Positions 1 through 8,970 of a DNA stretch of 64,000 nt are shown in pieces (within the stretch, counting starts at the first letter, position 1; the number at the start of each line of letters is the position of its first letter). The notes under the pieces were generated by a model. It saw nothing but the letters and a program-made list of their open reading frames with translations, was not told where the DNA came from and made no database searches. The stretch is from Planctomycetota bacterium. Its GTDB lineage: Bacteria > Planctomycetota > B15-G4 > SIAN01. Made by a program: the position numbers and the translations under genes. Where the stretch lies: NCBI GenBank assembly GCA_016795285.1, contig JAEUIC010000013.1, positions 1-64,000 of the forward strand. Direction: 5' to 3'.

Positions 1-1
1 C

Positions 2-148
2 AAGGTGACCGCGATCGCCATCAAGCGCCACGACGAGGACGGCAGCGAGCACGTCGCCGCCCCCGACCCCGAGCAGGAGCTCGCGGAGGGGCTCTCGCTG
101 CTGCTGATCGGCCTGACGAAGGACCTGGCGAAGCTCGAGAAACGGTGA
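2..148 (+). CDS. 3' end of an unidentified protein (partial)
   Basis: An open frame enters from the left edge and stops at TGA 146-148, giving the last 48 residues. They are polar, then amphipathic: the stretch ELAEGLSLLLIGLTKDLAKLEKR looks helical and could be a coiled-coil or packing helix. Codon use is strongly GC3-biased, like the real genes nearby. The fragment is too short to assign a family. It converges on the acyl-CoA dehydrogenase gene, whose stop is about 45 bases away. Confidence 0.6.
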   Translation, partial: KVTAIAIKRHDEDGSEHVAAPDPEQELAEGLSLLLIGLTKDLAKLEKR

Positions 149-194
149 GGGGGTTGGGGCGGCGCGCGCCCGCCCAACGCCTCGCTCGCGCCCC

Positions 195-1367
195 TCAGTA
201 CCCGAGCCCCTCCTGCACCAGCGAGCGGCTGATCACCAAGCGCTGGATCTCGCTGGTCCCCTCGCCGATGGTGCAGAGCTTGGCGTCGCGGAACATCCGC
301 TCGACGTGGTACTCGCGGGTGTAGCCGTAGCCGCCGTGGATCTGGATCGCGTCGCTGGTGACGCGCATCGCCATCTCGCTGGCGAAGAGCTTCGCCATCG
401 CCGCATCGCGGGCGAACGGGAGGCCGGCGTCCTTCTTGCGCGCCGCCTGGTGGATCAGCAGGCGCGCCGCCTCGATCTGCGTCGCCATGTCGGCGAGCTT
501 GAAGGCGATCGCCTGGTGCGCCGCGATCTCCTTGCCGAAGGTCTTGCGCTCCTTCGCGTACTTGAGCGCGCAGGCGAGCGCCCCTTCGGCCAGGCCGAGC
601 GCCATCGCGCCGATCACGATGCGGCCGCGATCGAGCGTCTTCATGAAGTACTTGAACCCCTCGCCCTCGGGGCCGAGGCGCTGCGCCGCCGGCACGCGGC
701 AGCCGTCGAAGAAGATCGGCCGCGAGTCGGAGCTGTGCAGGCCGAGCTTCTTCTCCGGCTCGCCGATCGCGAAGCCCGGCACGCCGCGCCGCACGAGGAA
801 GGCGCTGATGCCGTCCGATCCCTTGCCGGCGCTGGTGCGCGCGGTGACGACGAAGCTGCCGGCGTAGCCCGCGTTGGTGATCCAGCTCTTCTGGCCCGAC
901 AGCACGTAATGGTCGCCGTCGCGCGTCGCGGAGGTCTTGGTGGCGCCCGAATCGGAGCCGGCCTGCGGCTCGGTCAGCGCGAAGCTGCCCAAGTGCTTGC
1001 CCGAGGCGAGGTCGGGGACGAACTCGCGCTTCTGCTCCTCGGTGCCGAAGTCGACGATCGGCATGGTGCCGAGCGACGTGTGGGCGGCGAGCGTCAGCGC
1101 CAGCGAGCCGGAGACCTTGGCGATCTCCTCCACCGTCAGCGCGTAGCACATCGTGCTCATGCCGGCGCCGCCGTACTGCTCGGGCACCGGGATGCCGAGG
1201 AAGCCCATCTCGGCCAGCTCGGCGACCAGCTCCGCGTGGAAGCGGCAGGCGTGGTCGCGCTCGAGCTCGCCCGGCAGCACGCGCTCCTCGGCGAAGCGGC
1301 GGATCGTGTCGCGCAGCATCACCTCGTCGTCGGTCAACACGTTCGGGGCGGCGGTGGTCGATTCCAT
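195..1367 (-). CDS. Acyl-CoA dehydrogenase (short/branched-chain type)
   Basis: A 390-residue FAD flavoprotein of normal family length that oxidises acyl-CoA to the trans-2-enoyl-CoA and passes electrons to ETF. The FAD/substrate loop reads ALTEPQAGSDSGATKT (about residues 130-145). The C-terminal helical domain carries QIHGGYGYTREY and the GEGTSEIQRLVI signature, whose Glu aligns with the catalytic base of short-chain and branched-chain enzymes. It is the last gene of a minus-strand run with icmF, a B12-binding protein and an HTH protein. That context suggests isobutyryl-, 2-methylbutyryl- or butyryl-CoA as substrate, but the chain length cannot be fixed from sequence. The ATG at 1367 gives the expected N-terminus before the first helix (DEVMLRDTIRRFAEERV). 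Confidence 0.93.
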   Translation of the reverse strand: MESTTAAPNVLTDDEVMLRDTIRRFAEERVLPGELERDHACRFHAELVAELAEMGFLGIPVPEQYGGAGMSTMCYALTVEEIAKVSGSLALTLAAHTSLGTMPIVDFGTEEQKREFVPDLASGKHLGSFALTEPQAGSDSGATKTSATRDGDHYVLSGQKSWITNAGYAGSFVVTARTSAGKGSDGISAFLVRRGVPGFAIGEPEKKLGLHSSDSRPIFFDGCRVPAAQRLGPEGEGFKYFMKTLDRGRIVIGAMALGLAEGALACALKYAKERKTFGKEIAAHQAIAFKLADMATQIEAARLLIHQAARKKDAGLPFARDAAMAKLFASEMAMRVTSDAIQIHGGYGYTREYHVERMFRDAKLCTIGEGTSEIQRLVISRSLVQEGLGY

Positions 1368-1421
1368 GGAGTGCTCTCGATCCTCTCTCGCGCGATCGGG
1401 ACGGTCGGGCGAGTCCTCTTC

Positions 1422-1802
1422 TCAGTCCTCTTCCGCTTCGAACGCGGCGCCGTTGCTGCGCGCCGCCGATCGGCGAGCCGCACCGGCGCCCGCCGCCGCC
1501 GCGATCGCCCGCGGCGCAGCGCTCGGTGGCGCGGCGGTCGGCGCGCGGCTGCTCGCCGCCCCGTCGACCGCCTCCTCGTCGTCGTGCTCCTCCCGATCGA
1601 GGAAATCGGCGCTGCGACTGTTGCCGATCCACGCCTCGAGCGCGCGACGGCTGAACTTCCACTCGCGGCCGACCTTGCGGCCGGGGAGCTCGCCCTCGCG
1701 GAGCACGCGCGCGAAGGTCTTCGAGGAGACGCCGAGGTAGGCGGCCGCCTCGTCGATGTTGAGGATCTCGCGCTGCGGATCGGGCAGTTCGGAGGCCGGC
1801 AC
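1422..1802 (-). CDS. Excisionase/MerR-type helix-turn-helix protein
   Basis: 126 residues. Residues 12-60 form a typical excisionase-family HTH: ILNIDEAAAYLGVSSKTFARVLREG, followed by the wing GRKVGREWKFSRRALEAWI. The rest is a low-complexity Ala/Arg/acidic tail without a recognisable ligand domain. It starts with GTG at 1802, one base after the stop of the B12-binding gene. A GGGAG lies about eight bases upstream, inside that gene, so the two are probably translationally coupled. Such HTH domains are DNA-binding regulators or nucleoid-type proteins (BldC-like). Control of the IcmF/acyl-CoA genes is an inference from position only. Confidence 0.8.
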   Translation of the reverse strand: MPASELPDPQREILNIDEAAAYLGVSSKTFARVLREGELPGRKVGREWKFSRRALEAWIGNSRSADFLDREEHDDEEAVDGAASSRAPTAAPPSAAPRAIAAAAGAGAARRSAARSNGAAFEAEED

Positions 1803-1803
1803 G

Positions 1804-2214
1804 TCAGGAGCTCCCGCAGAGGGTCTTGAAGGCGGCGACGGCCGCTTCGGTGGTCGTTCCAGGGCCGAAGGTCGCGGCGACGCCGGCGCTCTTCAGCGCC
1901 GCGGCATCGGCGGCCGGCAGGATCCCGCCGACCACCACCGGCACGTCGGTCAGGCCCCGCGCGCGCAGCGCCGCCAGCACCTTCGGCACCAGCGTGTTGT
2001 GGGCGCCCGAGAGGACCGAGAGGCCGACCGCGTCGACATCCTCCTCCTCGGCCGCCGCGGCGATCGTCTCGGCCGTCTGGCGCAGCCCGGTGTAGATCAC
2101 CTCGAAGCCGGCGTCGCGCAGGGCCGCGGCGATGACCAGCACGCCGCGATCGTGGCCGTCGAGTCCGGGCTTGGCGAGCAGCACGCGCGCGGGGCGGCCC
2201 ATCGCGCCGCTCAC
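1804..2214 (-). CDS. Stand-alone B12-binding domain protein (mutase small subunit type)
   Basis: 136 residues making up one cobalamin-binding Rossmann domain. The base-off/His-on motif DxHxxG is present as [10 protein letters not shown] (about residues 15-24), followed by the SxL and GG signatures ([28 protein letters not shown]). It matches the C-terminal B12 domain or separate small subunit of methylmalonyl/isobutyryl-CoA mutases. Its start overlaps the icmF stop by four bases (ATGA). The neighbouring IcmF already has its own N-terminal B12 domain, so this subunit is either redundant or serves a separate mutase large subunit not seen in this window. A cobalamin-sensor role together with the adjacent HTH protein is possible but less likely, because the full mutase-type motif is kept. 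Confidence 0.88.
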   Translation of the reverse strand: MSGAMGRPARVLLAKPGLDGHDRGVLVIAAALRDAGFEVIYTGLRQTAETIAAAAEEEDVDAVGLSVLSGAHNTLVPKVLAALRARGLTDVPVVVGGILPAADAAALKSAGVAATFGPGTTTEAAVAAFKTLCGSS

Positions 2215-5200
2215 AGGCTGCGGCGGTAGCGACCGCCGACGGAGAAGAGCGCGCCGCTGATCTGCCCGAGCGATGCGACGCGCACCGTCTCCATCAGCTC
2301 CGCGAAGACGTTGCCGCCGGCGAGCGCCACCTCCTGCAGCCGCTGCAGCGCGGCGGGCGCCTGCGCCGCGTGGCGGCGCTGGAAGTCGCGCAGCCGCGCG
2401 ATCTGGTCGTCCTTCTCGGCGTTGCTGGCGCGCGCGAGCGGGATCTCCGCGGGCGGCGTGGCGGCGGCGGCGGTGGCGGCTTCACCGTCCTTCGGGCGCT
2501 CGAAGCAGTTCACGCCGACGATCGGCAGCTCGCCCGAGTCCTTCTTCAGCTCGTAGAGGAGCGACTCCTCCTGGATGCGGCCGCGCTGGTAGTGCGTCTC
2601 CATCGCGCCGAGCACGCCGCCGCGCTCGTGGAGCCGCTCGAACTCGCGCAGCACCGCCTCCTCGACGAGGTCGGTCAGCTCCTGCGTGAGGTAGGCGCCC
2701 TGCGCCGGGTTCTCGTTCTTCGTCACGCCGAACTCGCGCTGGAGGATCATCTGGATCGCCATCGCGCGGCGGACCGACTCCTCGGTCGGCGTCGTGATCG
2801 CCTCGTCGTAGGCGTTGGTGTGCAGCGAGTTGCACTGGTCGTAGATGGCGGTCAGCGCCTGCAGCGTGGTCCGGATGTCGTTGAAGTCGATCTCCATCGC
2901 GTGGAGCGACCGGCCCGACGTCTGGATGTGGTACTTGAACTTCTGGCCGCGCTCCGAGGCGCCGTAGAGGTCGCGCAGCGCGACGCTCCAGATGCGCCGC
3001 GCGACGCGCCCCATCACCGAGTACTCGGGATCGAGGCCGTTGCTGAAGAAGAAGCTCAGGTTGTGGGCGAAGGCGTCGATCGGCAGCCCGCGCGCGAGGT
3101 AGTACTCGACGAAGGTGAAGCCGTTGGCCAGCGTGAAGGCGAGCTGGCTGATCGGGTTGGCGCCCGCCTCGGCGATGTGGTAGCCGCTGATCGAGACCGA
3201 ATAGAAGTTGCGGACGTCGTTCTTGGTGAAGAACTCCTGCACGTCGCCCATCAGCTTGAGGGAGAAGTCGGTGCTGTAGATGCAGGTGTTCTGCGCCTGG
3301 TCCTCCTTCAGGATGTCGGCCTGCACGGTGCCGCGCACCACCTTCAGCACCCCGCCCGCGAGCTTCTTGCGCTCCTCCTCGCTGACCGCGCGGCCGAGCC
3401 GCTTCGCCTGCGCGTCGCACTGCTGCTCGATCGCGGCGTTCAGGAAGAAGGCCAGCACGATCGGCGCCGGGCCGTTGATGGTCATCGAGACCGAGGTGTT
3501 GGCGTCGCAGAGGTCGAACCCCTGCATCAGCACCTGCATGTCCTCGACGGTGCAGATCGAGACGCCGCCCTCGCCGATCTTCCCGTAGATGTCGGGGCGC
3601 TCCTCGGGGTCCTCGCCGTAGAGCGTCACCGAGTCGAACGCCACCGAAAGGCGCTTCGCCGCGTCGTGGCGCGAGAGGTAGTGGAAGCGCTTGTTGGTGC
3701 GCGCGGGGCCGCCTTCGCCGGCGAACTGGCGGCGCGGCTCCTCGTCGACCCGCTTGAAGGGGTAGATGCCGGCCGTGTAGGGGAAGCGGCCCGGCACGTT
3801 CTCGAGCCGGAAGTAGCGGTAGAGGTCGCCGTCGTCGGAGAGGCGCGGCAGCGCGACCTTCGGGATCTTGGAACCCGAGAGCGACGTCGTGTGCAGCTTC
3901 ACCGCGTGCTGCTTGCCGCGCACCTCGTAGCGGTAGTCGTCGCCCGCGTACTTGGCGAGCTCCCCCTTCTCGCCCGCCAGGAGCTCCTGCGCGTCGCGCG
4001 CCGCCGCCGCCTTCTCGGCGTCGACCTTGCGCGCGAGCAGCGTGGCGGCGGCCGCCGTGTCGCGATCGCCGCCGCCACCGGCCGCGAGCGCCGCGCGCGC
4101 CTTCTCGAGCGCCTGGATCCGCGAGAGGCGCTCCGCCTGCTCCTCGGTCGTGCGCCGGTAGCCGCGCACCTTGCGGACGATCTCGCCCAAGTAGCCGACG
4201 CGGTCGGGCGGCAGCAGGTGCGCCTTCGCGGACGGCGCGGGCGGGAGCTTCGGCGGCTCGCGGAAGAGGCCGAACTTGGCACGCAGCAGGTCGGCCAGGG
4301 CGCCGAAGAGGCGGTTCACGCCCGGATCGTTGAAGCGGCTGGCGACCGTCGCGTAGGCCGGCATCGATTCGTCGGTCACCGTCTCGGGCCGCAGGCCGGG
4401 TGCGAGCGCGCGCGTGCGGCGCAGCTGGCGGCGCACGTCGCGCAGCGCATCCTCGGCGCCGCGCCGATCGGCCTTGTTGATCACCACGAGGTCGGCGAGA
4501 TCGAGCATGTCGATCTTCTCGAGCTGGCTCGGCGCGCCGAACTCGGGCGTCATCACGTAGAGCGAGGCGTCGGTGAAGTCGACGATCGCCGAATCGCCCT
4601 GCCCGATGCCGCTGGTCTCGACCAGGCAGAGGTCGAACCCTTGGCTCTCCAGCACGGCGAGCGTCCCCGACAGGGCGGCCGACACCTCGCTCTGGCTGCC
4701 GCGCGTGGCGAGGCTCCTCACGTAGACGTGGCTCGACTCGATGCCGTTCAGGCGGATGCGGTCGGCCAGCAGCGCGCCGCCGGTGACCCGCTTGCTGGGA
4801 TCGATCAGCACCAGCGCCAGCTTCATCTCGGGCGCGGCGAAGCGGATGCGGCGGACCAGCTCGTCGGTGAGGCTCGACTTGCCGGCGCCGCCGGTGCCGG
4901 TGATGCCCAGCACCGGCATCGTCTTCTGGCGCGTGCCGACCGTGCCGCCCGCCTGCGCCGACCGCTCGACCGCGGTGATGGCGCGCGCGATGGTGGCGTC
5001 GCGCACGGCGGCGGCGTCCTTCCCCTTCGGCGCCGGCAGCGCGAGCGTGTCGTAGCGGCAGGTCGCGATCATCTCCTGCGCGATGCCGACCATCCCGAGG
5101 CGGCGCCCGTCCTGCGGCGAGTAGATCCGCGTCACGCCGTACTTCTCGAGCTCGGCGATCTCGCGCGCGACGATCACGCCGCCGCCGCCGCCGTAGACCT

Positions 5201-5525
5201 TCACGTGGCCCGCGCCGCGCTCGCGCAGCAGGTCGAGCACGTACTTGAAGTACTCCATGTGGCCGCCCTGGTAGGAGGAGAGGGCGATGCCCTGCGCATC
5301 CTCCTGCAGCGCGGCGCGCACGACTTCGAGCGCGCTCCGGTTGTGGCCGAGGTGGATCACCTCCGCCCCCTCGCGCACCAGCAGTCGGCGCACGATGTTG
5401 ATCGAGGCGTCGTGGCCGTCGAAGAGCGCGGCGGCGGTGACGAAGCGGACCGGCAGCGGCGAAGCACCGGTCGCTCCCGCGGCGGGCGCCGCGAGGTTCG
5501 CCGGAGCGTGGGTCGGAGGGTTCAT
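2211..5525 (-). CDS. icmF: Fused isobutyryl-CoA mutase (B12 domain-GTPase-mutase)
   Basis: 1104 residues in IcmF order. An N-terminal B12 domain contains LFDGHDAS (about residues 34-41). A MeaI/G3E-type GTPase has the P-loop [12 protein letters not shown] (about 205-216) and the base-specificity motif NKAD. The C-terminal (beta/alpha)8 mutase domain has [10 protein letters not shown]. It interconverts isobutyryl-CoA and butyryl-CoA using adenosylcobalamin, with the built-in GTPase as chaperone. Two specificity positions support this over methylmalonyl-CoA mutase: Phe601 (in RRQFAG) where MCM has Tyr89, and Gln745 (in DQAQNTCI) where MCM has Arg207. These fall within three residues of the positions known in characterised IcmF. 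It is the first gene of its run. No clear Shine-Dalgarno precedes ATG 5525. Confidence 0.95.
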   Translation of the reverse strand: MNPPTHAPANLAAPAAGATGASPLPVRFVTAAALFDGHDASINIVRRLLVREGAEVIHLGHNRSALEVVRAALQEDAQGIALSSYQGGHMEYFKYVLDLLRERGAGHVKVYGGGGGVIVAREIAELEKYGVTRIYSPQDGRRLGMVGIAQEMIATCRYDTLALPAPKGKDAAAVRDATIARAITAVERSAQAGGTVGTRQKTMPVLGITGTGGAGKSSLTDELVRRIRFAAPEMKLALVLIDPSKRVTGGALLADRIRLNGIESSHVYVRSLATRGSQSEVSAALSGTLAVLESQGFDLCLVETSGIGQGDSAIVDFTDASLYVMTPEFGAPSQLEKIDMLDLADLVVINKADRRGAEDALRDVRRQLRRTRALAPGLRPETVTDESMPAYATVASRFNDPGVNRLFGALADLLRAKFGLFREPPKLPPAPSAKAHLLPPDRVGYLGEIVRKVRGYRRTTEEQAERLSRIQALEKARAALAAGGGGDRDTAAAATLLARKVDAEKAAAARDAQELLAGEKGELAKYAGDDYRYEVRGKQHAVKLHTTSLSGSKIPKVALPRLSDDGDLYRYFRLENVPGRFPYTAGIYPFKRVDEEPRRQFAGEGGPARTNKRFHYLSRHDAAKRLSVAFDSVTLYGEDPEERPDIYGKIGEGGVSICTVEDMQVLMQGFDLCDANTSVSMTINGPAPIVLAFFLNAAIEQQCDAQAKRLGRAVSEEERKKLAGGVLKVVRGTVQADILKEDQAQNTCIYSTDFSLKLMGDVQEFFTKNDVRNFYSVSISGYHIAEAGANPISQLAFTLANGFTFVEYYLARGLPIDAFAHNLSFFFSNGLDPEYSVMGRVARRIWSVALRDLYGASERGQKFKYHIQTSGRSLHAMEIDFNDIRTTLQALTAIYDQCNSLHTNAYDEAITTPTEESVRRAMAIQMILQREFGVTKNENPAQGAYLTQELTDLVEEAVLREFERLHERGGVLGAMETHYQRGRIQEESLLYELKKDSGELPIVGVNCFERPKDGEAATAAAATPPAEIPLARASNAEKDDQIARLRDFQRRHAAQAPAALQRLQEVALAGGNVFAELMETVRVASLGQISGALFSVGGRYRRSL

Positions 5526-5723
5526 CGGAGGGGCGTCCGCAGGCGATCGCAGCGCGGCGCGCGCGGAAGCGACGGAGGCTCTCCGCGGGTCGTCTGCCTG
5601 GAAGATCGCCGCGCTTTATACAGCAGTCGCACGCAGCCTAAGGCCGCGGCGCAGGCCGCCGCGCCGCGCCCGCTCGGGTCCTTCTCAGCTCCTCTGCAGC
5701 CGCCGCGCCGCCGCCCCCCTCCC

Positions 5724-8700
5724 TCAGTACGGCACCGTCGCGCGCACCGCGTTGGTGAAGGCGAAGTGGTGCGGCGCCGCCGGGTCGAGGAGCAGCGCCT
5801 GCACGTAGAAGGAGTCGCCCGACGCGATGCAGCCGGGCCAGAAGTCGGCGAAGCTCGCCGCGCCCGCGCCATCGGTGAGCGCCGGCACCATCAGGTCGAT
5901 CTCCGGCACCAGCAGCCCGTCGGCGAAGGGCAGGTCGAGCCGCGCGAGGCCCACGACGAAGAGCGCGCTCGCGTTCGGCGGCGCTCCCGCGACGTCGAAG
6001 GTGAGCAGCGAACCGGTCCGCAGGTCGCCGCTGCCGATCAGCGTCGGCGCGACGCCGCCCGCCGCGAAGCCGTGGCCGAGGTCGCTCCACGCGCCGCCCG
6101 GCTCGGGCCGGAAGCGCAGCGCCGCGTAGACCGTGGTCGGGTCGACCGTCGCCGTGGCGATCTCGATGGCGTCGCACGGGTCGGGATCGCGGAACGAGAG
6201 GCCGCCCACCGTGGCGAGCGCGCCGGTCACCACCGGCGCCGCGATCGGCGAGCCGCGCAGCCGCAGCATGCGCGCCACGACGCGGTAGGTGCGGCCCGGC
6301 TCGAAGGTGAAGTCGACCGGCAGCGCGCTGCGGTCGTTGCGCGGCTCGGTCGCGTGAGCGAGCGTCCCGCCCGCCAGCCGGACCGGCGCCGTCGGATCGG
6401 TGACGTCCCACGCGTAGACGTTCGCCTGCACGCCGTTGCAGTCGTCGGTGACCGCCAGCTCGCCGTCGAGCAGCAGCTCCTCCACCCGCTGCGCCGGCGC
6501 GGTCGGATCGGTGGTCACCTCGAGCCCGACGTACCAGCTCCCCGCCGGCTGGTCGATCGGCGCCGGCAGCGGCGTCGTCGAGCCGGGCACGAGCAAGCCG
6601 CCGGTGGTGGTCGTCAGCGCCACCGCCGCCAGCGCCGGCGCCGCGTCGCAGCCGGCGATCTGCACTCGCCCGCTGCGCCAGACGACGATCTCGCGATCGC
6701 CCGCCGCCTCGAGGTCGGCGAGGTCGATGTCGCCGAGCAGCGGGTTCACGTGGCGATCGACGCGCGGGAAGCCCTGCGCCGCGATCCCCTTGAAGTCGAC
6801 GCTCACCGCGAAGTGGACGTCCTCGTCGGCCGCCGGATCGGGATCGGCCGGCAGCGCGAACTGCAGCACGTACTCGCCCTGGTTCAGGTAGCCGGCCGAC
6901 GCGGCGACCGGCTGGATGCGCGCCCTCCCGTCCTCGGCCGCGCCATGCACGTCGAGGCTCACCACCGCGCCGAACTCCGTCTCGAGCCCCTCCGGCACGG
7001 CCGTCGAATCGCGCATCACGCGCACGCGCACGTGGCGCTTGCCGGCCGACGGCGTGGTCGCGTCGTAGAGCGTGTTCTCGAGGAACCAGACGCCGCCCGA
7101 GCCGGCGTAGCTGCAGTCGAGGTCGCCGTCGAGGTCGAAGTCGAACCACGCCGGCGTGCCGAAGCCGAATTGGACCTCGTCGATCGCGTGGGTGCCGACG
7201 ATGAAGTGGCGCGCCCCCTCCTCGAGCAGCATGTTGGGCCGGAACTTCGAGGTGCTGGTGACGTCGAGGTCGCCGTCGTTGTCCCAGTCGGCGGCGCTGC
7301 AGCCGAAGATCGTGCTGATGTCGAAGGCGTCGAAGGTCGTCTTCGGCGTGAGGAAGAAGCTGCTGTCGCCGCGGCACTCCATCATCCGCAGCCCCTGCGC
7401 CGGCTCGGCGAAGCAGAGGAGCAGGTCGAAGTCGCCATCCATGTCGTAGTCCATGAAATGGGCGCCTTCGTCGAGCTTCGCGCCGAAGGAGATGCCGGTG
7501 CCGGCGCTGAAGAGCGGCTCGAAGAGCGGCGCGCCGAGCGTCGAGACGTTGCGGTAGAGCGTGCCGTTGCAGTAGATCTCGACGTCGCCGTCGCCGTCGG
7601 TGTCGACCAGCGTGGTGCCCTCCGGCCGGTTGACGCCGTCGGGATTGTCGAGCCCCGCCTCGGCCGACGCCTCGTGCCACGTCGTCTCGCCCGTCACCGG
7701 ATCGGGGCCGAGGTTCTGCAGGAAGAAGTTCCCCGGCCCGTTGAAGACCCAGTCGGGATACGCGGGCAGGAACTGGTCGAGGTCGCCGTCGCCATCGACG
7801 TCGGCGACGCCGAGCGTCTCGCAGTCGCCGTTGCACGGCACCACGTCGATGATCCCCGGATCGTTCGCGACGTTGCGGAAGGTGCCGTCGCCGAGGTTCT
7901 TCAGCAGGTCGTAGCACCACGTCGTCCAGGCGCGCGGCTCGCTGCCGATGTCGGCGAGGCCGTCGCCGTCGAGGTCGGCGATCGCGCAGCCGTAGCGCCC
8001 CTCGTCCGCCCCCATCTCGTCGTTGTAGTTGCCGACCCGCTTCCAATCGGCGCCGTCGACGTTGCGCCAGTGCTCGCCGCCGTAGGTGATGAACATGTCG
8101 GAGAAGCCGTCGCGGTCGAAGTCGCCCGTCGACGACCCGCCGAGGTACTGGCCGAAGTTGACGCCGTCGGGCCACTTGGCGCTGGTCCAGAGGCGGAACG
8201 GCACGTCGCCCGCCGCGCGCGCGCTCGGCGAGAGCGGCAGGTAGGCGAGGCCAGCGCCCTGCTCGTCGCCCGGCCGCAGGTTGTTCGGCATGAAGCCGGC
8301 GCGATGGACGTCGCGCGGCGGCGCCGGCAGCTCGCCGGCGAACTCGGGCGGCCAGGTCGAGCCGACCGTGCCGGGCAGTTGCCACTCGAACGCGACGATC
8401 GGATCGGTCACGTCGCCCGCCGTCCGATTGACCAGCGTCACCGAGCTCACCAGCGCTTCGCCGAGCGGCTGCCACCAGTGCTCGACGCGGATCTCGACGC
8501 CGTCGAACTCGTGCAGCGCGACCGTCCGATCGGGCGTCGCCGTGAACGAGCGGCGCGTCGCGACGAGCCGCCCGCCGTAGTCGACCGCATCGCCCGGGAT
8601 CACGCAGCTCACGCGGCGACCCGCGCGCGTGAAGACCACGCCGATCCACGCATGCAGCGGATCGCACAGCAGCGCCCCTTCGAGGCACTCCGGCCGCCGC

Positions 8701-8867
8701 GCCATCCCGCTCGCGCCGAGCAGCACGCCGCGATCGTTGATCCGCGCGAAGTCGCGCCCGCTGCGCAAGATCGCCGGCGGCGCGGCGGTCGGCGGCGGCG
8801 GCGTCACCTGCGCGACCAACGCAGCGGCGAACGGGGCGAGCGAGGCGGAGAGCACGAGGTGCAGCAT
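5724..8867 (-). CDS. Secreted FG-GAP/VCBS-repeat protein
   Basis: 1047 residues. The N-terminus (MLHLVLSASLAPFAAALVAQ) looks like a cleavable signal peptide, and GGAG lies seven bases before the ATG. About residues 240-560 hold at least six Asp-rich calcium-binding blade motifs, such as DFDRDGFSDMF, DLDGDGLADIG, DVDGDGDLDQF, DTDGDGDVEIY and DWDNDGDLDV, typical of integrin-like FG-GAP/VCBS propellers. The C-terminal ~130 residues end in FYVQALLLDPAAPHHFAFTN and a final VRATVP. I associate this terminal domain with secreted planctomycete proteins. No catalytic motif is visible, so adhesion or surface scaffolding is the most that can be suggested. Confidence 0.85.
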   Translation of the reverse strand: MLHLVLSASLAPFAAALVAQVTPPPPTAAPPAILRSGRDFARINDRGVLLGASGMARRPECLEGALLCDPLHAWIGVVFTRAGRRVSCVIPGDAVDYGGRLVATRRSFTATPDRTVALHEFDGVEIRVEHWWQPLGEALVSSVTLVNRTAGDVTDPIVAFEWQLPGTVGSTWPPEFAGELPAPPRDVHRAGFMPNNLRPGDEQGAGLAYLPLSPSARAAGDVPFRLWTSAKWPDGVNFGQYLGGSSTGDFDRDGFSDMFITYGGEHWRNVDGADWKRVGNYNDEMGADEGRYGCAIADLDGDGLADIGSEPRAWTTWCYDLLKNLGDGTFRNVANDPGIIDVVPCNGDCETLGVADVDGDGDLDQFLPAYPDWVFNGPGNFFLQNLGPDPVTGETTWHEASAEAGLDNPDGVNRPEGTTLVDTDGDGDVEIYCNGTLYRNVSTLGAPLFEPLFSAGTGISFGAKLDEGAHFMDYDMDGDFDLLLCFAEPAQGLRMMECRGDSSFFLTPKTTFDAFDISTIFGCSAADWDNDGDLDVTSTSKFRPNMLLEEGARHFIVGTHAIDEVQFGFGTPAWFDFDLDGDLDCSYAGSGGVWFLENTLYDATTPSAGKRHVRVRVMRDSTAVPEGLETEFGAVVSLDVHGAAEDGRARIQPVAASAGYLNQGEYVLQFALPADPDPAADEDVHFAVSVDFKGIAAQGFPRVDRHVNPLLGDIDLADLEAAGDREIVVWRSGRVQIAGCDAAPALAAVALTTTTGGLLVPGSTTPLPAPIDQPAGSWYVGLEVTTDPTAPAQRVEELLLDGELAVTDDCNGVQANVYAWDVTDPTAPVRLAGGTLAHATEPRNDRSALPVDFTFEPGRTYRVVARMLRLRGSPIAAPVVTGALATVGGLSFRDPDPCDAIEIATATVDPTTVYAALRFRPEPGGAWSDLGHGFAAGGVAPTLIGSGDLRTGSLLTFDVAGAPPNASALFVVGLARLDLPFADGLLVPEIDLMVPALTDGAGAASFADFWPGCIASGDSFYVQALLLDPAAPHHFAFTNAVRATVPY

Positions 8868-8970
8868 GGGTGGCTCCAGCCCGCGACGCGATCGCGAGGG
8901 AGCCCGGTTATCCGGCGCACTCCGCGAAGCAACAAGGGGTGCGGTCGCCGCAGCGGTTCAGTGCGGCCGT

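Noticed and set aside
5526..5723. Small gene or RNA upstream of icmF
   Set aside because: No frame with a start, ribosome site and plausible composition; only a short AT-richer spot (TTATACAG) that might belong to the icmF promoter.
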